41,411 nucleotides of DNA. It comes from Clostridia bacterium. Lineage in GTDB: Bacteria > Bacillota > Sulfobacillia > RBS10-35 > JAJYVM01. Under the pieces are notes generated by a model. The model saw nothing but the letters and a program-made list of their open reading frames with translations, did no database searches and was not told where the DNA came from. Numbering within the stretch: the first letter of the stretch is position 1; each line of letters begins with the position of its first letter. This document shows, one piece after another, positions 23,722 to 32,634 of this stretch. Position numbers and translations under genes: made by a program. The DNA lies in contig DAHVAF010000260.1 of assembly GCA_027314765.1 (NCBI GenBank), positions 1-41,411 on the forward strand. The letters are read 5' to 3'.

Positions 23722-24141
23722 GTGCGGATGCTGCGGTTCGTGATCGCGGGGCTGATCGTGGTCGGGGGCGGGTTTGCGGCCTTCCACTTCCTGCAGAAGC
23801 CGGGAGCGGCCAGGGCCGCCGCACCCAAGCCGCCCACAGTGAGCACCGTGGTCCTCGCGCCCCTCACCACCAACCTGGCCGATACCGGGCAGGTCCGGCT
23901 GGTGCAGGTCGGCCTGACGGCCACGCTGGTCGGCGACCAGGCCCAATCGGCCTGGAACACCCACCTGGCGGCCATCCAGGATGCGACCATCGGCGCGCTG
24001 CGGGCGCGGACGGCGGCCCAGCTCAACGGCGCGCAGGCCATGGGCCAGCTGGCCGCCGACCTGGAGGCTGCCTACGACAAGATCCTCGGCGACGCGGGCA
24101 AGGTCCGGGCCATCTACTTCACCCAGTTCGTCGTGCAGTGA
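23722..24141 (+). CDS. fliL: Flagellar basal-body-associated protein FliL
   Basis: FliL is a single-pass membrane protein near the stators. It has a membrane segment at about residues 4–24 (LRFVIAGLIVVGGGFAAFHFL), a low-complexity linker, and a C-terminal periplasmic domain ending VRAIYFTQFVVQ, the characteristic FliL close. The middle is divergent; for example the usual RDxVI motif is not obvious. GTG 23722 follows a GGAGGAGG site. flbD, often found between flgE and fliL, is absent. Confidence 0.85.
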   Translation: MRMLRFVIAGLIVVGGGFAAFHFLQKPGAARAAAPKPPTVSTVVLAPLTTNLADTGQVRLVQVGLTATLVGDQAQSAWNTHLAAIQDATIGALRARTAAQLNGAQAMGQLAADLEAAYDKILGDAGKVRAIYFTQFVVQ

Positions 24142-24152
24142 GGGGTGAGCGC

Positions 24153-25130
24153 GTGAGCGAGGCGCTGAGCCATGAGGAGATCGCGGCGCTGCAGCAGGCC
24201 CTGAAGGCCGGCCGCATCCAAGCGGGGGCGGCCGCGGCGGCCACGCCCAGGGGGCGGGTGCGCCAGTACGACTTCTCGGTGCCGGACAAGTTCAGCAAGG
24301 ATGCGCTGCGCGCGCTGCAGCACCTGCACGACGGGCTCGCGCGCTCGCTGACGACCAGCCTGTCCGCGCATGTGCGCGGCATGATGCAGGTCGATTCGCC
24401 CGTGGTGACCCAGCAGACCTACCAGCAGTTCATCGCCGAGGTCGCGGAGCCGTCGGTGCTGGCGGCGTTCTCGGCGGAGCCGCTGCCGGGCACGGGCGTG
24501 TGGGAGATCGAGGCGCGCATCGCCTTCCCCATCATCGACCGGCTGCTCGGCGGGCCGGGGCATGGGATCGAGGTGCTGCGCTCGCTCACCGAGATCGAGA
24601 TGACCGTCATCCAGCGCGTGGTGAACGTCATCCTCGACCAGTGGCGCGAGGGCTGGGGGCACACGGCTGAGCTGCACCCGAAGCTGCTCAGCCTGGAGAC
24701 AAACCCCCTGTTCCTGCAGATCGCGGGGCCGAACGAGATCGTGCTGGCGGTGGCCTTCGCGGTCCACCTCGGCCCGGACGAGGGTCAGATGCGCCTCTGC
24801 CTGCCCTTCCCCTGCCTGGAGCCGATTCTGTCGCGCCTGGCCATGCGGGCGTGGTCGCAGGGACCGGCGGCCCCGCGGCCGGGCCAGGAGGCCGAGGTCG
24901 CACGGGCCCTGCAGGGGGCGCGCGTGCCCGTGCACGTGGAGCTGGGCCGTGCGCGGCTGCCGCTCTCGACGGTCGTTGCCCTGCAGGCCGGAGATCTGGT
25001 GCCGCTGCCCGTCCCGCTCACGGCGCCCGCGACCGTGTTCGTCGGCGACAGGCCCCGGTTCCACTGCCGGATCGGACGGGTTGGGCGCCGGCTGGCCGTC
25101 GAGATCACGGGCCACGGGGAGGAGGTCTAG
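24153..25130 (+). CDS. fliM: Flagellar motor switch protein FliM
   Basis: FliM is the switch-ring protein that binds phosphorylated CheY. The N-terminus [17 protein letters not shown] is the CheY-binding motif. A CheC-like middle domain ([28 protein letters not shown] onward) and a C-terminal SpoA domain follow; the latter includes [12 protein letters not shown] 24153, eleven bases after the fliL stop with AGGGGTG five bases upstream, gives 325 residues. Its CheY-binding motif implies chemotaxis genes elsewhere in the genome, since none lie in this operon. Confidence 0.94.
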   Translation: MSEALSHEEIAALQQALKAGRIQAGAAAAATPRGRVRQYDFSVPDKFSKDALRALQHLHDGLARSLTTSLSAHVRGMMQVDSPVVTQQTYQQFIAEVAEPSVLAAFSAEPLPGTGVWEIEARIAFPIIDRLLGGPGHGIEVLRSLTEIEMTVIQRVVNVILDQWREGWGHTAELHPKLLSLETNPLFLQIAGPNEIVLAVAFAVHLGPDEGQMRLCLPFPCLEPILSRLAMRAWSQGPAAPRPGQEAEVARALQGARVPVHVELGRARLPLSTVVALQAGDLVPLPVPLTAPATVFVGDRPRFHCRIGRVGRRLAVEITGHGEEV

Positions 25131-25132
25131 CC

Positions 25133-25876
25133 GTGGAGCAGACGCACCCGGGGGCCGCTTGGGGGCCGATCCTGGCCGCGGCGGCGGCGGAAGCGGGCGC
25201 GCAGGCCCTGGAGTATGCCGGACCCGCCGGCGCGTTGACGGGTGCCGCCGGCGGGGTCGAAGTCGGGGAGGGTATCGCGGCCTCCGGGGCCGAGGGCGGC
25301 GCCATCCAGCTGCCGACGGTCTGCTTCGGGGCTGGCGGCGGGCCCGTCCTTTGGGCGGCGACGGACGATTCCGCCTTCGCGGACGAGCTCTCGCCCTGGC
25401 TCGCGGGCTGCGCGGCCGCCCTTGGCCTGCCGGCGGGCGGGGCGATGGACATGACGCCGCCGCCACAGGACGCCGTGGTCCTGACGTTCCGCACTGAGGG
25501 CGGCGCCACCGCGACCCTGTGGCTCGCCCCGGCGGTCCTCGGCGCCACCGACCCGGTGCCGGCTGATTTCCCGCAGCTGGGCGGCTCGGGCGGCGCGGCC
25601 GCCCCGAGCGCGGGCATCGACCTGCTGCTGGAGGTGCCGATGGTGCTCACGGTCGAGCTCGGGCGCACGGAGCGCCGGATCCGCGACGTGCTGGCGCTGC
25701 AGCGGGGCAGCATCGTGGAGCTCGACCGCCTGGCCGGCGAGCCCGTCGACCTGATGGTCAACGGCCACCTGATCGCCCACGCCGAGGTCGTGGTCGTGGA
25801 CGAGAACTTCGGGGTCCGGATCACGGACATCGTCAGCGCCACGGAGCGGATCAGCCAGATGCAGGGCGGTACGTAG
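25133..25876 (+). CDS. fliN: Flagellar motor switch protein FliN, with N-terminal extension
   Basis: The C-terminal SpoA domain (about residues 162–245) is diagnostic of Fli[47 protein letters not shown] and [10 protein letters not shown]. The 160 residues before it are Ala/Gly-rich. In FliY of many Firmicutes this part is a CheC-type CheY-P phosphatase, but I cannot see its Glu/Asn motif here. I therefore call it FliN with an extension, possibly a decayed FliY. GTG 25133 lies two bases after the fliM stop, behind GGAGGT. Confidence 0.9.
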   Translation: MEQTHPGAAWGPILAAAAAEAGAQALEYAGPAGALTGAAGGVEVGEGIAASGAEGGAIQLPTVCFGAGGGPVLWAATDDSAFADELSPWLAGCAAALGLPAGGAMDMTPPPQDAVVLTFRTEGGATATLWLAPAVLGATDPVPADFPQLGGSGGAAAPSAGIDLLLEVPMVLTVELGRTERRIRDVLALQRGSIVELDRLAGEPVDLMVNGHLIAHAEVVVVDENFGVRITDIVSATERISQMQGGT

Positions 25877-25992
25877 CGGACCGGCGGCCGACCGGCCCGG
25901 CCGGGCTCCGAGACGGCGAATCGGCACGCGCCAAGGACGCGCGTGCGGCCCCCGGCGCAGGACGCGCGGAGGATCCTGAGAGGACGAGCGCG

Positions 25993-26349
25993 TTGCTGGC
26001 AGCCATCTGGGGAATCGTTCGCTTCCTGCTCGCCTTCGCCGTCGTCATCTTCCTGGCGGCGGCAGCCAGCCGCATGTTCGCGGCGCGGGCCCAGGGCGGC
26101 CGCACCGCGCAGCTGCGCCTGCTCGGGGCGCTGCAGCTGGGCGGTGGCCGCGCGGTGGCCGCCGTGGGGGTCGGTCAGCGGGTCCTGCTGGTGGGCGTGG
26201 GCGACAAGCAGGTTTCGCTGCTGATGGCCCTGGACGACGCGAGCGAGCTGCAGCCGCCGGCCGGGGCGCAGAACCCGCCCCTGCTCGGCGCGCTGGATCC
26301 CCGCAGCTTCGCGGCCATGCTGCGGCGGGGGGTGGACCGCCGTGCCTAG
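25993..26349 (+). CDS. fliO: Flagellar biosynthesis protein FliO
   Basis: FliO helps assemble the FliP ring of the export gate. The 118-residue protein has one N-terminal membrane segment (IVRFLLAFAVVIFLAAAASRMF, about 7–28). A small cytoplasmic domain follows with the FliO-like pattern LRLLGALQLGGGRAVAAVGVGQRVLLVGVGDKQVSLL. The start is TTG 25993, with GAGAGGA upstream. It overlaps fliP by eight bases. The 116 bp between fliN and fliO hold no gene; cheY, found here in Bacillus subtilis, is absent. Confidence 0.88.
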   Translation: MLAAIWGIVRFLLAFAVVIFLAAAASRMFAARAQGGRTAQLRLLGALQLGGGRAVAAVGVGQRVLLVGVGDKQVSLLMALDDASELQPPAGAQNPPLLGALDPRSFAAMLRRGVDRRA

Positions 26350-27010
26350 TGTGCAGGTGACGCTGGGCCAGGCCGGCAACCCCGCCCAGGTCGCCTCGAC
26401 CGTGCAGGTGCTGCTGCTTCTGACCGTGCTGGCGATCGCGCCCGCGGTCCTGATCCTGATGACCTCTTTCACCCGCATCGTCGTGGTCCTCTCGTTCGTG
26501 CGCAGCGCCCTCGCGACGGGCACGATGCCGCCGAACCAGGTGCTGGTCGGGCTGGCCCTGTTCCTGACGCTGTTCGTCATGAATAAGCCCCTCGGCCAGG
26601 TCTACAACCAGGCATGGGTGCCCTACCAGGCCGGGCAGATCTCGCTGCAGACCGCGGTGGATAAGGCCGAGGTCCCCCTGCGCGGCTTCATGCTGGCGCA
26701 GACGCGGCCGTCGGACCTGGCCCTGTTCGTGAAGATGCAGGGAAGCCATCCGGCCACCCCTCAGGACGTGAGCTTCACGGCCCTGGTCCCCGCCTTCACC
26801 ATCAGCGAGCTGAAGACCGCCTTCGAGATGGGCTTTGTGATCTTCATCCCGTTCGTGGTGATCGACATGGTGGTGGCCAGCACGCTGATGTCCATGGGCA
26901 TGATGCTGCTTCCGCCGGTGATGATCTCGCTGCCGTTCAAGGTGCTCCTGTTCGTCCTGGTGGACGGCTGGCACCTGACGATGCAGTCGCTGCTCCTCAG
27001 CTTCCACTGA
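26342..27010 (+). CDS. fliP: Flagellar type III export gate protein FliP
   Basis: FliP is the main subunit of the export pore. Signature segments are present: VLAIAPAVLILMTSFTRIVVVLSFVRSALAT, PPNQVLVGLALFLTLFVM, then LVPAFTISELKTAFEMGFVIFIPFVVIDMVVASTLMSMGM. The 222 residues are about 20–30 shorter than average, and no cleavable signal peptide precedes the first membrane helix. The GTG start lies inside the end of fliO. Confidence 0.95.
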   Translation: MPSVQVTLGQAGNPAQVASTVQVLLLLTVLAIAPAVLILMTSFTRIVVVLSFVRSALATGTMPPNQVLVGLALFLTLFVMNKPLGQVYNQAWVPYQAGQISLQTAVDKAEVPLRGFMLAQTRPSDLALFVKMQGSHPATPQDVSFTALVPAFTISELKTAFEMGFVIFIPFVVIDMVVASTLMSMGMMLLPPVMISLPFKVLLFVLVDGWHLTMQSLLLSFH

Positions 27011-27035
27011 ACGGGCCCATGGGGGAGGACAGGGC

Positions 27036-27305
27036 GTGAACGTCGGCACGGTGATCCAGATCTCGCAGCAGGCGATCTGGACGGTGGCCCTGATCGCGGG
27101 CCCGCTCCTGCTGGTCGGACTGGTGGTGGGCCTTGTGGTGTCGATCCTGCAGGCCAGCACGCAGATCAATGAGCAGACGCTGACCTTCCTCCCGAAGATG
27201 GCGGCCGTCCTCGTGGCCGGCGCGGTCTTCGGGCCCTGGATGCTCAGCCAGCTCATCGACTTCACGCGCGGCCTGATCATCAGCATGCCGGGGTGGGTGC
27301 GCTGA
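27036..27305 (+). CDS. fliQ: Flagellar export gate protein FliQ
   Basis: FliQ has 89 residues and two membrane helices, and it winds around the FliP–FliR core. QQAIWTVALIAGPLLLVGLVVGLVVSILQASTQINEQTLTFLPKM is diagnostic. GTG 27036 follows GGGGAGGA. The stop shares bases with the fliR ATG (TGATG). Confidence 0.95.
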   Translation: MNVGTVIQISQQAIWTVALIAGPLLLVGLVVGLVVSILQASTQINEQTLTFLPKMAAVLVAGAVFGPWMLSQLIDFTRGLIISMPGWVR

Positions 27306-28099
27306 TGAGCTGGCTCGCCGGCGCGCAGCGCGACTTCGCCATCTACTGGCTGCTGGTGGCCCGGGTCGGGGGCTTCTGGTCGGCCGCGCCGGTGCTGGGC
27401 TCGCAGATCGTGCCCACGGCCGTAAAGGCCCCGGCGGTGGCCGTGCTGGCGCTGGCCATGCTGCCGGTCGTCAGCGGGGGCGCGGGGGGAGCCGCCGCGG
27501 CGGCCGCTGCCGTGCCGACCGCCATCCTGCCCTATGCCGCGCTGATCGTGCGCGAACTGGCCCTCGGGCTGGCCCTCGGCTTTCTGGCCCAGGTGGTGCT
27601 GGTGGCGGTCCAGGTGGGCGGCCAGCTGATCGACGTGCAGATGGGCTTCTCCGTCGTCAACGTCATCGATCCCACCTTCGGCCAGGCGGTGCCCCTGATG
27701 GGCGAGTTCCTGCTGACCGCCGGCCTGGTCATCTTCCTGCTGGTCGGAGGCGACCACCTGCTGATCTCGGCCCTGGCCCTGAGCTACCGCGCCGTGCCAC
27801 TGGGGGGCCCCTCCCCGCTTCTGGCGGTGGGCGGCCAGGCCTTCACGGCGCTGGCCTGGGCCTTCGAGGCCGCCATCGGCGTGGCCGTGCCCATCCTCGG
27901 TGTCGGCATCATCGTCAACCTCGGCCTCGGGCTCCTTGGCCGGGCCGCGCCGCAGCTCAACATCCTGGCCACAGGCCTGCCGGCCCAGATCCTGTTCGGC
28001 ATCGCGACCCTGATGGTGGCCCTGCCCGGGATCGTCGCCGTACTGGCCCAGATCGCGCCCCAGAGCTACCAGCAGATGGCGCAGCTGCTCGGCCGGTAG
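27305..28099 (+). CDS. fliR: Flagellar export gate protein FliR
   Basis: FliR is the single-copy cap of the export-gate helix. It has 264 residues and about six membrane segments. Conserved features include the early ARVGGFWSAAPVLGSQIVPTAVK, the ELALGLALGFLAQVVLVAVQVGGQLIDVQMGF block and a PQLNILATGLPAQILFG motif near the end. ATG 27305 overlaps the fliQ stop; an upstream GTG 27293 is less likely. A 302-bp gap filled by a tandem repeat follows. Confidence 0.95.
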   Translation: MSWLAGAQRDFAIYWLLVARVGGFWSAAPVLGSQIVPTAVKAPAVAVLALAMLPVVSGGAGGAAAAAAAVPTAILPYAALIVRELALGLALGFLAQVVLVAVQVGGQLIDVQMGFSVVNVIDPTFGQAVPLMGEFLLTAGLVIFLLVGGDHLLISALALSYRAVPLGGPSPLLAVGGQAFTALAWAFEAAIGVAVPILGVGIIVNLGLGLLGRAAPQLNILATGLPAQILFGIATLMVALPGIVAVLAQIAPQSYQQMAQLLGR

Positions 28100-28123
28100 C
28101 GACAGCGGCCGAAAGGGGAGAGG

Positions 28124-28382
28124 ACCGGAGACGGACTGAACAGCCGACCGGAGACGGACCGGTGAACAGACCGGAGACGGACCGGAGAGCGGAGAGCGAA
28201 CCGACGACGGACCGGAGACGGACCGGAGAACGGACCGGAGAGCCGACCGGAGAACGGACCGGAGACGGACTGAAAAGCCGACCGAAGACGGACCGGAGAG
28301 CCAACCGGAGACGGACCGACGACGGACCGGAGACGGACTGAAGAGCGGACCGACGACAGACCGGAGACAGACCGGAGAGCTG
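28124..28382. repeat. Tandem array of ~22 units, 11–12 bp, between fliR and flhB
   Basis: The array is made of 11-bp units (ACCGGAGACGG) often alternating with 12-bp variants (ACCGGAGAGCCG, ACCGGAGAACGG, ACTGAAAAGCCG). I count about 22 units with one seven-base insertion near 28190. It fills most of 28100–28401, the longest gap inside the flagellar operon. No gene is supported in it; the minus-strand frames read only as Ser/Val/Gly/Pro/Arg repeats. As RNA it would present about 30 GGA triplets. Confidence 0.9.
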
Positions 28383-28401
28383 ACGGGAAAGGAGGGATCG
28401 C

Positions 28402-29454
28402 ATGTCCCAGCGCACACTGCCCGCAACCCCACGACGGCGCCAGAAGGCGCGCGAGAAGGGCCAGGTGGCCCACAGCGCCGAGCTGGGGCCGGCGTTCGCC
28501 CTCCTGATCGCCGGCTGGAGTCTGAACGCCGTCGGCCGCATGGTGGCCCCGGCCTTCCTCGCCTGGGCGACATCGGTGTGGTCGCAGCCCGCGGGCGAGC
28601 TGAGCATGGCGGCCGTCGACACCCTCCTGCAGCGGGCCCTGCTGATCGGCGGCCTGGCGGTGGTTCCCCTGGGGGCCGCCATCATGTTCACGGCGGTCCT
28701 GGCCGGCGGCGCGCAGACCGGGTTCGCGTTCTCCACGGCCGCCCTGGCGCCGCGCCTGGACACCCTCAACCCCGTCACCGGCGTGCAGCGCATGTTCTCG
28801 GCCCGGGCGGTGGCGGACCTGCTGCGCTCGCTCCTAAAGTTCGCGGCCGTGGCGGCCGCCATCTACGGCCCGACCCAGAGCCTGATCGTGGCCCTGCCCG
28901 CCATGGCCGGCCAGATTGAAGGTCCCGTGATGATCGTCTGGCAGACGCTGACGAGCGTTCTGGTCCGGGTGGGGCTTGCCTCCCTGGCCATCGCCGGGGC
29001 AGACATCTTCTACCAGCGCTGGGAGATGGACCGGAGCCTGCGCATGACCCGCGAGGAGATGAAGGAGGAGCTGCGCGAGACGGAGGGCGATCCCACGTTC
29101 CGCGCCCTGCGCCGCCGCCGCCAGCGCGAGCTGGCCCGCCGGCGCATGATGGCCGATGTCCGCCGGGCGGACGTCGTCATCACCAACCCGACGCACTACG
29201 CGGTGGCGCTGCGCTACGACCCGGCCCACATGCGCGCGCCCCTGGTGGTGGCCAAGGGCCGCGGCTGGCTGGCCGAGCGCATCAAGGCAGTTGCCGCGGC
29301 GGCCGAGGTCGTCATCACGGAGAACCCGCCCCTGGCGCGCGAGCTGTACCGCGCGGTCGCCATCGGGCGCCCGATCCCGCCCGCCCTGTACCAGGCCGTC
29401 GCTGAGGTCCTCGCCTTCGTGTGGCGCATCAAGCGGAGGGGGATCGAGCAATGA
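28402..29454 (+). CDS. flhB: Flagellar export switch protein FlhB
   Basis: FlhB controls the change from hook to filament export. The 350 residues have an N-terminal TPRRRQKAREKGQVAHSAEL motif, four membrane segments (to about 215) and a cytoplasmic domain. The self-cleavage site NPTH is intact at Asn262–His265, followed by YAVALRYD. ATG 28402 lies behind AAAGGAGGG, just after the tandem repeat array. The stop overlaps the flhA ATG as ATGA. Confidence 0.96.
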   Translation: MSQRTLPATPRRRQKAREKGQVAHSAELGPAFALLIAGWSLNAVGRMVAPAFLAWATSVWSQPAGELSMAAVDTLLQRALLIGGLAVVPLGAAIMFTAVLAGGAQTGFAFSTAALAPRLDTLNPVTGVQRMFSARAVADLLRSLLKFAAVAAAIYGPTQSLIVALPAMAGQIEGPVMIVWQTLTSVLVRVGLASLAIAGADIFYQRWEMDRSLRMTREEMKEELRETEGDPTFRALRRRRQRELARRRMMADVRRADVVITNPTHYAVALRYDPAHMRAPLVVAKGRGWLAERIKAVAAAAEVVITENPPLARELYRAVAIGRPIPPALYQAVAEVLAFVWRIKRRGIEQ

Positions 29455-31514
29455 GGCAGCAGCGGGGTGTCGGCAAGGGTCTCGGCAGCGAGGCGATCCT
29501 GGGCGGCGCCGTCGTCCTCATGGTCATCATGCTCGTGGTGCCCCTGCCCTCGACCCTGCTCAGCCTGCTGCTGATCCTGAACCTGGGCATCGCCCTGCTG
29601 ACGCTGCTCGTCACGATGTCGACGACGGAGCCGCTCGACTTCGCCGTCTTCCCGTCACTGCTTCTGCTGACGACCCTCTTCCGGCTGGCGCTGAACGTGT
29701 CGACCTCCCGTCTCATCCTGCTGAACGGCTACGCCGGCCAGGTCATCCAGGCATATGGCCAGTTCGTGGTCGGCGGCAACCCCCTGGTGGGCTTCATCGT
29801 CTTTCTCATCCTGGTCGTGATCCAGTTCGTCGTGATCACCCGCGGCGCCGAGCGCGTCGCCGAGGTGGCCGCCCGCTTCACCTTGGACGCCATGCCCGGC
29901 AAGCAGATGTCGATCGACGCCGACCTCAACGCCGGCCTGATCGACGACAAGGAGGCGCGGCGCCGCCGCCGCGACATCGAACGCGAGGCCGATTTCTACG
30001 GGGCCATGGACGGTGCCAGCAAGTTCGTCAAGGGCGACGCCATGGCCGGTCTGCTGATCGTGGCCATCAACATCCTGGGCGGGTTCGTCATCGGCATGGT
30101 GCAGCGCGGCATGAGCTTCTCCGCCGCCCTGAGCCAGTACACGATCCTGACGATCGGCGACGGCCTCTCGGCCCAGATCCCGGCCCTGCTGATCTCGACG
30201 GCCACCGGCATCATCGTGACCCGGGCCGCGGCCCAGAACAGCCTCGGCAACGAGGTGGCGCAGCAGGTGCTGGCCGAGCCGCGCCTGCTGATGGTCGCCG
30301 GCGGCGCCCTGGCGGCCATCGGCCTGGTGCCGGGCCTGCCGAAGCTGCCCTTCCTCGCCGTCGGCATCGGCCTCTTCTGGCTTGGACGCGTGGCCGCCCG
30401 CCGCAAGGCCGCGCCCGCGCCGGAGGCGGCGGCCGGCAAGCCGGGTCCGGGCGCCCAGGCCGCGGCCGGCGAGTCCTCCACGCCCGCGGAGAGCGGTGCC
30501 GACCTGCTGGAGCTGGACCCCCTGGAGATCGAGCTGGGCTATGGCCTGCTGAAGCTGGCGGAGGGCCCGACGGGCGGCGAGCTGATGCGCCGGGTCGGTC
30601 TGATCCGCCGCCAGCTGGCGGCCGAGATGGGGCTGCTGCTGCCGCTGGTCCGCGTGCGCGACAACGTCCAGCTTCCGCCCAACACTTACGCCGTCAAGCT
30701 GCGGGGCAGCGAGGTGGCGCGCGGCGAGCTGCGCCCGGGCCAGTACCTGGCCATGAACCCCTCCGGGGAGGCGCTGGATGTGCAGGGCACGCCCACCCGC
30801 GAGCCGGCCTTCGGGCTGCCCGCCATGTGGATCACGGAGGGCGACAAGGTGCGGGCCGAGTTGGCGGGCTGCACCGTGGTCGACCCCGCCACCGTCCTGG
30901 CCACGCACTTCAGCGAGCTGTGCAAGCGCCACGCGCACGAGATCCTCTCGCGCCAGGAGTGCAAGGCCCTGCTGGACGCGATGCGCCAGCGCCAGGCCGC
31001 CCTGGTGGACGAGCTGGTGCCGGCCGTGCTGAGCACCGGCCAGGTGCAGCGGGTGCTGCAGAACCTGCTCCGCGAGGGCGTCTCGATCCGCAACCTGGCC
31101 ACGATCCTGGAGACGCTCAGCGACGCCGGGACCCTGGTCAAGGACCCCGATCTCCTCACGGAGCGCGTGCGGTCCGCGCTGGCCCGCGAGATCACCCGCG
31201 ACCTGCCGGCCGAGCAGGGGCGCCTCGCCGTCTGCACTCTGGATCCCCGCCTGGAGGGCCGGCTGGCGGAGGCGGCCGCCGGCGCCGCCCTTGAGCCCGA
31301 CCTGCTCCATGGGGTGCGGCGGTCCCTGGCCGCGGCGATGGAGCGCTTCGGCGCCCGCGCGCGGCCCCCCGTGGTGCTGACGGCGCCGAACGTGCGCGCC
31401 CCCTTCCGGCGCCTGATCGAGCGGGTGTTCCCGCAGGTGAAGGTGGTCTCGACGGCCGAGCTTGCCGGGGATGTGGAGATCGAGAGCCTTGGCACCATTG
31501 GAGCCGCTTCGTAG
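29451..31514 (+). CDS. flhA: Flagellar export gate protein FlhA
   Basis: FlhA is the nonameric export-gate protein that docks chaperone–substrate complexes. About eight membrane helices occupy residues ~15–320. The FHIPEP signature is present in ERVAEVAARFTLDAMPGKQMSIDADLNAG. The long cytoplasmic domain starts near residue 350 after a Pro/Ala/Gly linker and includes LELDPLEIELGYGLLKL and the C-terminal APNVRAPFRRLIERVFP. ATG 29451 overlaps the flhB stop, behind GGAGGGGG; an upstream GTG 29421 is not needed. It has 687 residues, the usual size. Confidence 0.96.
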   Translation: MRQQRGVGKGLGSEAILGGAVVLMVIMLVVPLPSTLLSLLLILNLGIALLTLLVTMSTTEPLDFAVFPSLLLLTTLFRLALNVSTSRLILLNGYAGQVIQAYGQFVVGGNPLVGFIVFLILVVIQFVVITRGAERVAEVAARFTLDAMPGKQMSIDADLNAGLIDDKEARRRRRDIEREADFYGAMDGASKFVKGDAMAGLLIVAINILGGFVIGMVQRGMSFSAALSQYTILTIGDGLSAQIPALLISTATGIIVTRAAAQNSLGNEVAQQVLAEPRLLMVAGGALAAIGLVPGLPKLPFLAVGIGLFWLGRVAARRKAAPAPEAAAGKPGPGAQAAAGESSTPAESGADLLELDPLEIELGYGLLKLAEGPTGGELMRRVGLIRRQLAAEMGLLLPLVRVRDNVQLPPNTYAVKLRGSEVARGELRPGQYLAMNPSGEALDVQGTPTREPAFGLPAMWITEGDKVRAELAGCTVVDPATVLATHFSELCKRHAHEILSRQECKALLDAMRQRQAALVDELVPAVLSTGQVQRVLQNLLREGVSIRNLATILETLSDAGTLVKDPDLLTERVRSALAREITRDLPAEQGRLAVCTLDPRLEGRLAEAAAGAALEPDLLHGVRRSLAAAMERFGARARPPVVLTAPNVRAPFRRLIERVFPQVKVVSTAELAGDVEIESLGTIGAAS

Positions 31515-31635
31515 TGCCGCGCGCAACGGAGCCAGGGATGGCGGCAGTCCTGCATGATGCAGTCCGCGCGGTTTGGAACCTGAATGCAGCGCGCCGGCCC
31601 CGGGCGCGCCCGTGGAGATAAGGAGGGCGCCTGAG

Positions 31636-32634
31636 ATGGAGATCAAGCAGTTCACGGCCCCGACGGTCTCCGCCGCCGCCGCAGAGGCGCGCCGCGTGAT
31701 GGGCCCAGACGCGGTCGTCCTGCAGTCGCGTCGGTTGGCCGGAGCCGGGTGGCGGCGGTACCTGCGCCGCTACGACCGGGTCCAGTTGACCATGGCTGCG
31801 GCGGCGGTCCCGCCGGCGCCGCAGCATGGCGTGGCTCCGCCCCAGGCCGCGTCGGCCCAGCCGGCTGCCGGCGTCCGCCCGAGGGCCACAGAGGCCCCCC
31901 GGCTCGTCCTCACCGAGCCCGCCGAGCAGGCGAGCGTGAGGGAGCGGCTGCGGCGCTCGCAGGCGACGGGCGCGGTGGCGCCGCTCGGGCCGCCCCAGCC
32001 GGTGGCGCCCCAGGCGGGCCGGCGCCGCGTCGTGGTGCTGGTCGGGCCGACCGGGGCCGGCAAGACGACGACCACCGCCAAGCTGGCCGCCCTGCTCCAG
32101 CTGCAGCAGGGCTGGCGAGTCGCGCTGGTAACGGCCGATACGTTTCGTGTAGGGGCAGTGGAGCAGCTGGGCGCGTATGCGCGGGTGCTTGGGGCCGGCC
32201 TGGAGGTGGCGGCCACCCCGCGGGCGCTCGAGCGGGTCCTGCCCCGCTGTGCGGAGGCCGATGTCGTTCTGGTCGATACGGCCGGGCGGGGCCACCGCGA
32301 CAAGGCACGCATGGACGACCTGGCCGCCATCCTGGCCGCGGCCCGATCCGTGGAGCCGGACGGCACCGAGGTTCACCTCGTGCTCCCGGCCACGCTTGGG
32401 ACGCGGGAGGCGGACTCGATCGTGGCGGCCTACCGGGAGCTTGGCGCCGGGCGCCTGCTGCCCACCAAGCTGGACGAGTGCGAGGACCCCGCGCGGCTGC
32501 TGGACGTGCTGGCACGCGCGGACATGCCGCTTTCATATTGGACCGCCGGCCAGCACGTGCCGGAGGACATCGCGGTCGCGTGGCCGGACGAGCTGGTCGC
32601 GTGGGCGGAGGATGCAAGGAGGGTTTCGTCGTGA
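31636..32634 (+). CDS. flhF: Flagellar SRP-family GTPase FlhF
   Basis: FlhF is an SRP-type GTPase that governs flagellar placement and number. It opens MEIKQFTAPTVSAAAAEARRVMGPDAVVL, the typical N-terminal B-domain start. A short Ala/Pro-rich linker follows, then the NG domain with GPTGAGKT (137–144), DTFRVGAVEQL, VDTAGRGHRD and the TKLDE guanine-specificity motif. ATG 31636 lies eight bases after AGGAGGG (31621–31627). The 332 residues are slightly short for the family. It ends in a GTGA overlap with flhG. Confidence 0.94.
   Translation: MEIKQFTAPTVSAAAAEARRVMGPDAVVLQSRRLAGAGWRRYLRRYDRVQLTMAAAAVPPAPQHGVAPPQAASAQPAAGVRPRATEAPRLVLTEPAEQASVRERLRRSQATGAVAPLGPPQPVAPQAGRRRVVVLVGPTGAGKTTTTAKLAALLQLQQGWRVALVTADTFRVGAVEQLGAYARVLGAGLEVAATPRALERVLPRCAEADVVLVDTAGRGHRDKARMDDLAAILAAARSVEPDGTEVHLVLPATLGTREADSIVAAYRELGAGRLLPTKLDECEDPARLLDVLARADMPLSYWTAGQHVPEDIAVAWPDELVAWAEDARRVSS

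Noticed and set aside
28100..28401. The tandem array read as a CRISPR
   Set aside because: Units of 11–12 bp follow each other without unique spacers, and no cas genes are present.
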